From the NCBI RefSeq assembly GCF_031181555.1, contig NZ_JAPSKQ010000015.1, forward strand, positions 1-57,836: a stretch of DNA of 57,836 nucleotides. Direction: 5' to 3'. Each line of letters starts with the position of its first letter. Within the stretch, counting starts at the first letter, position 1. Of this stretch, positions 57,761-57,836 are shown piece by piece. The DNA is from Streptomyces sp. GTDB taxonomy: Bacteria; Actinomycetota; Actinomycetes; Streptomycetales; Streptomycetaceae. Under the pieces are notes generated by a model. It searched no databases and had not been told where the DNA came from. It saw only the letters and a program-made list of their open reading frames with translations. A program made the translations under genes and the position numbers.

Positions 57761-57836
57761 TCAGCCCAGCAACCGCTCCAGCACCACCGCGATCCCGTCC
57801 TCCTCGTTGGAGGACGTCACCTCGTCGGCCACCGCC
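57761..57836 (-). CDS. HAD family hydrolase, C-terminal end (partial)
   Basis: The last 25 codons of a - strand gene that runs off the right edge. Reading is AVADEVTSSNEEDGIAVVLERL then LG and stop. This is the end of Cof-type HAD phosphatases, very like the end of the gene at 48263 ([19 protein letters not shown]). A paralogue of that gene is thus likely. Confidence 0.75.
   Translation of the reverse strand, partial: AVADEVTSSNEEDGIAVVLERLLG

Overview
This window is a stretch of a Streptomyces (or very close relative) chromosome core. The DNA is very GC-rich with third-position GC bias. It carries Streptomyces-specific genes (ssgR-ssgA, an LppU/SCO3897-type protein), and its gene order follows S. 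coelicolor from pcnA (about SCO3896) to just short of serS (about SCO3961). In that genome this segment lies just beside oriC, on the side away from dnaA. The many parS sites and the two DnaA-box clusters seen here fit that position. The left end is therefore probably the oriC-proximal end (inference from gene order).

Layout. 0-4 kb: end of the CCA-adding enzyme gene, a small secreted/membrane protein, an MFS exporter, inositol-phosphate synthase (ino1) and a PadR regulator with its own operator. 4.4-11.5 kb: cell-wall block with a class A penicillin-binding protein, a GT87 polytopic glycosyltransferase, an alanine racemase-like protein and a FemX-type peptidyltransferase. 11.8-17 kb: information-processing block rpsF-ssb-rpsR-rplI, a MATE exporter, then dnaB with a DnaA-box cluster in its leader. 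17-30 kb: accessory enzymes and regulators (reductase flanked by inverted repeats, serine hydrolase, GNATs, MarR/MFS/GlcG cassette, HAD, Nudix, LysR, a membrane protein-ptpA-trans-sulfuration operon), ending in the sporulation pair ssgR-ssgA. 30-38 kb: YibE/F membrane protein, TPP riboswitch-thiC, TerD-VWA protein, membrane protein, metallophosphoesterase. 38-47 kb: LacI regulator, hisC-type aminotransferase and the cytochrome bd operon cydA-cydB-cydCD under a Rex operator. 47-57.8 kb: M23 endopeptidase, HAD phosphatase, LLM oxidoreductase, KptA, an EphD-like hydrolase-SDR fusion, a four-gene ABC-2 exporter operon, a small Gly/Asp-rich protein, a class II Ser-like tRNA with an odd anticodon loop, a 7-bp tandem repeat and the end of a second HAD gene.

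The most notable non-coding structure is a set of eight perfect copies of the Streptomyces ParB site GTTTCACGTGAAAC plus three one-mismatch copies. They sit in hairpins between convergent genes, beside terminators, inside the variable arm of the TPP riboswitch, and, in one case, exactly over the translation start of cydCD. Two groups of DnaA boxes (15.04-15.30 kb, before dnaB; 51.37-51.42 kb, after kptA) are the second replication-related layer. Together they suggest that this segment acts as part of the chromosome's centromere and initiator-titration zone as well as a run of housekeeping genes.
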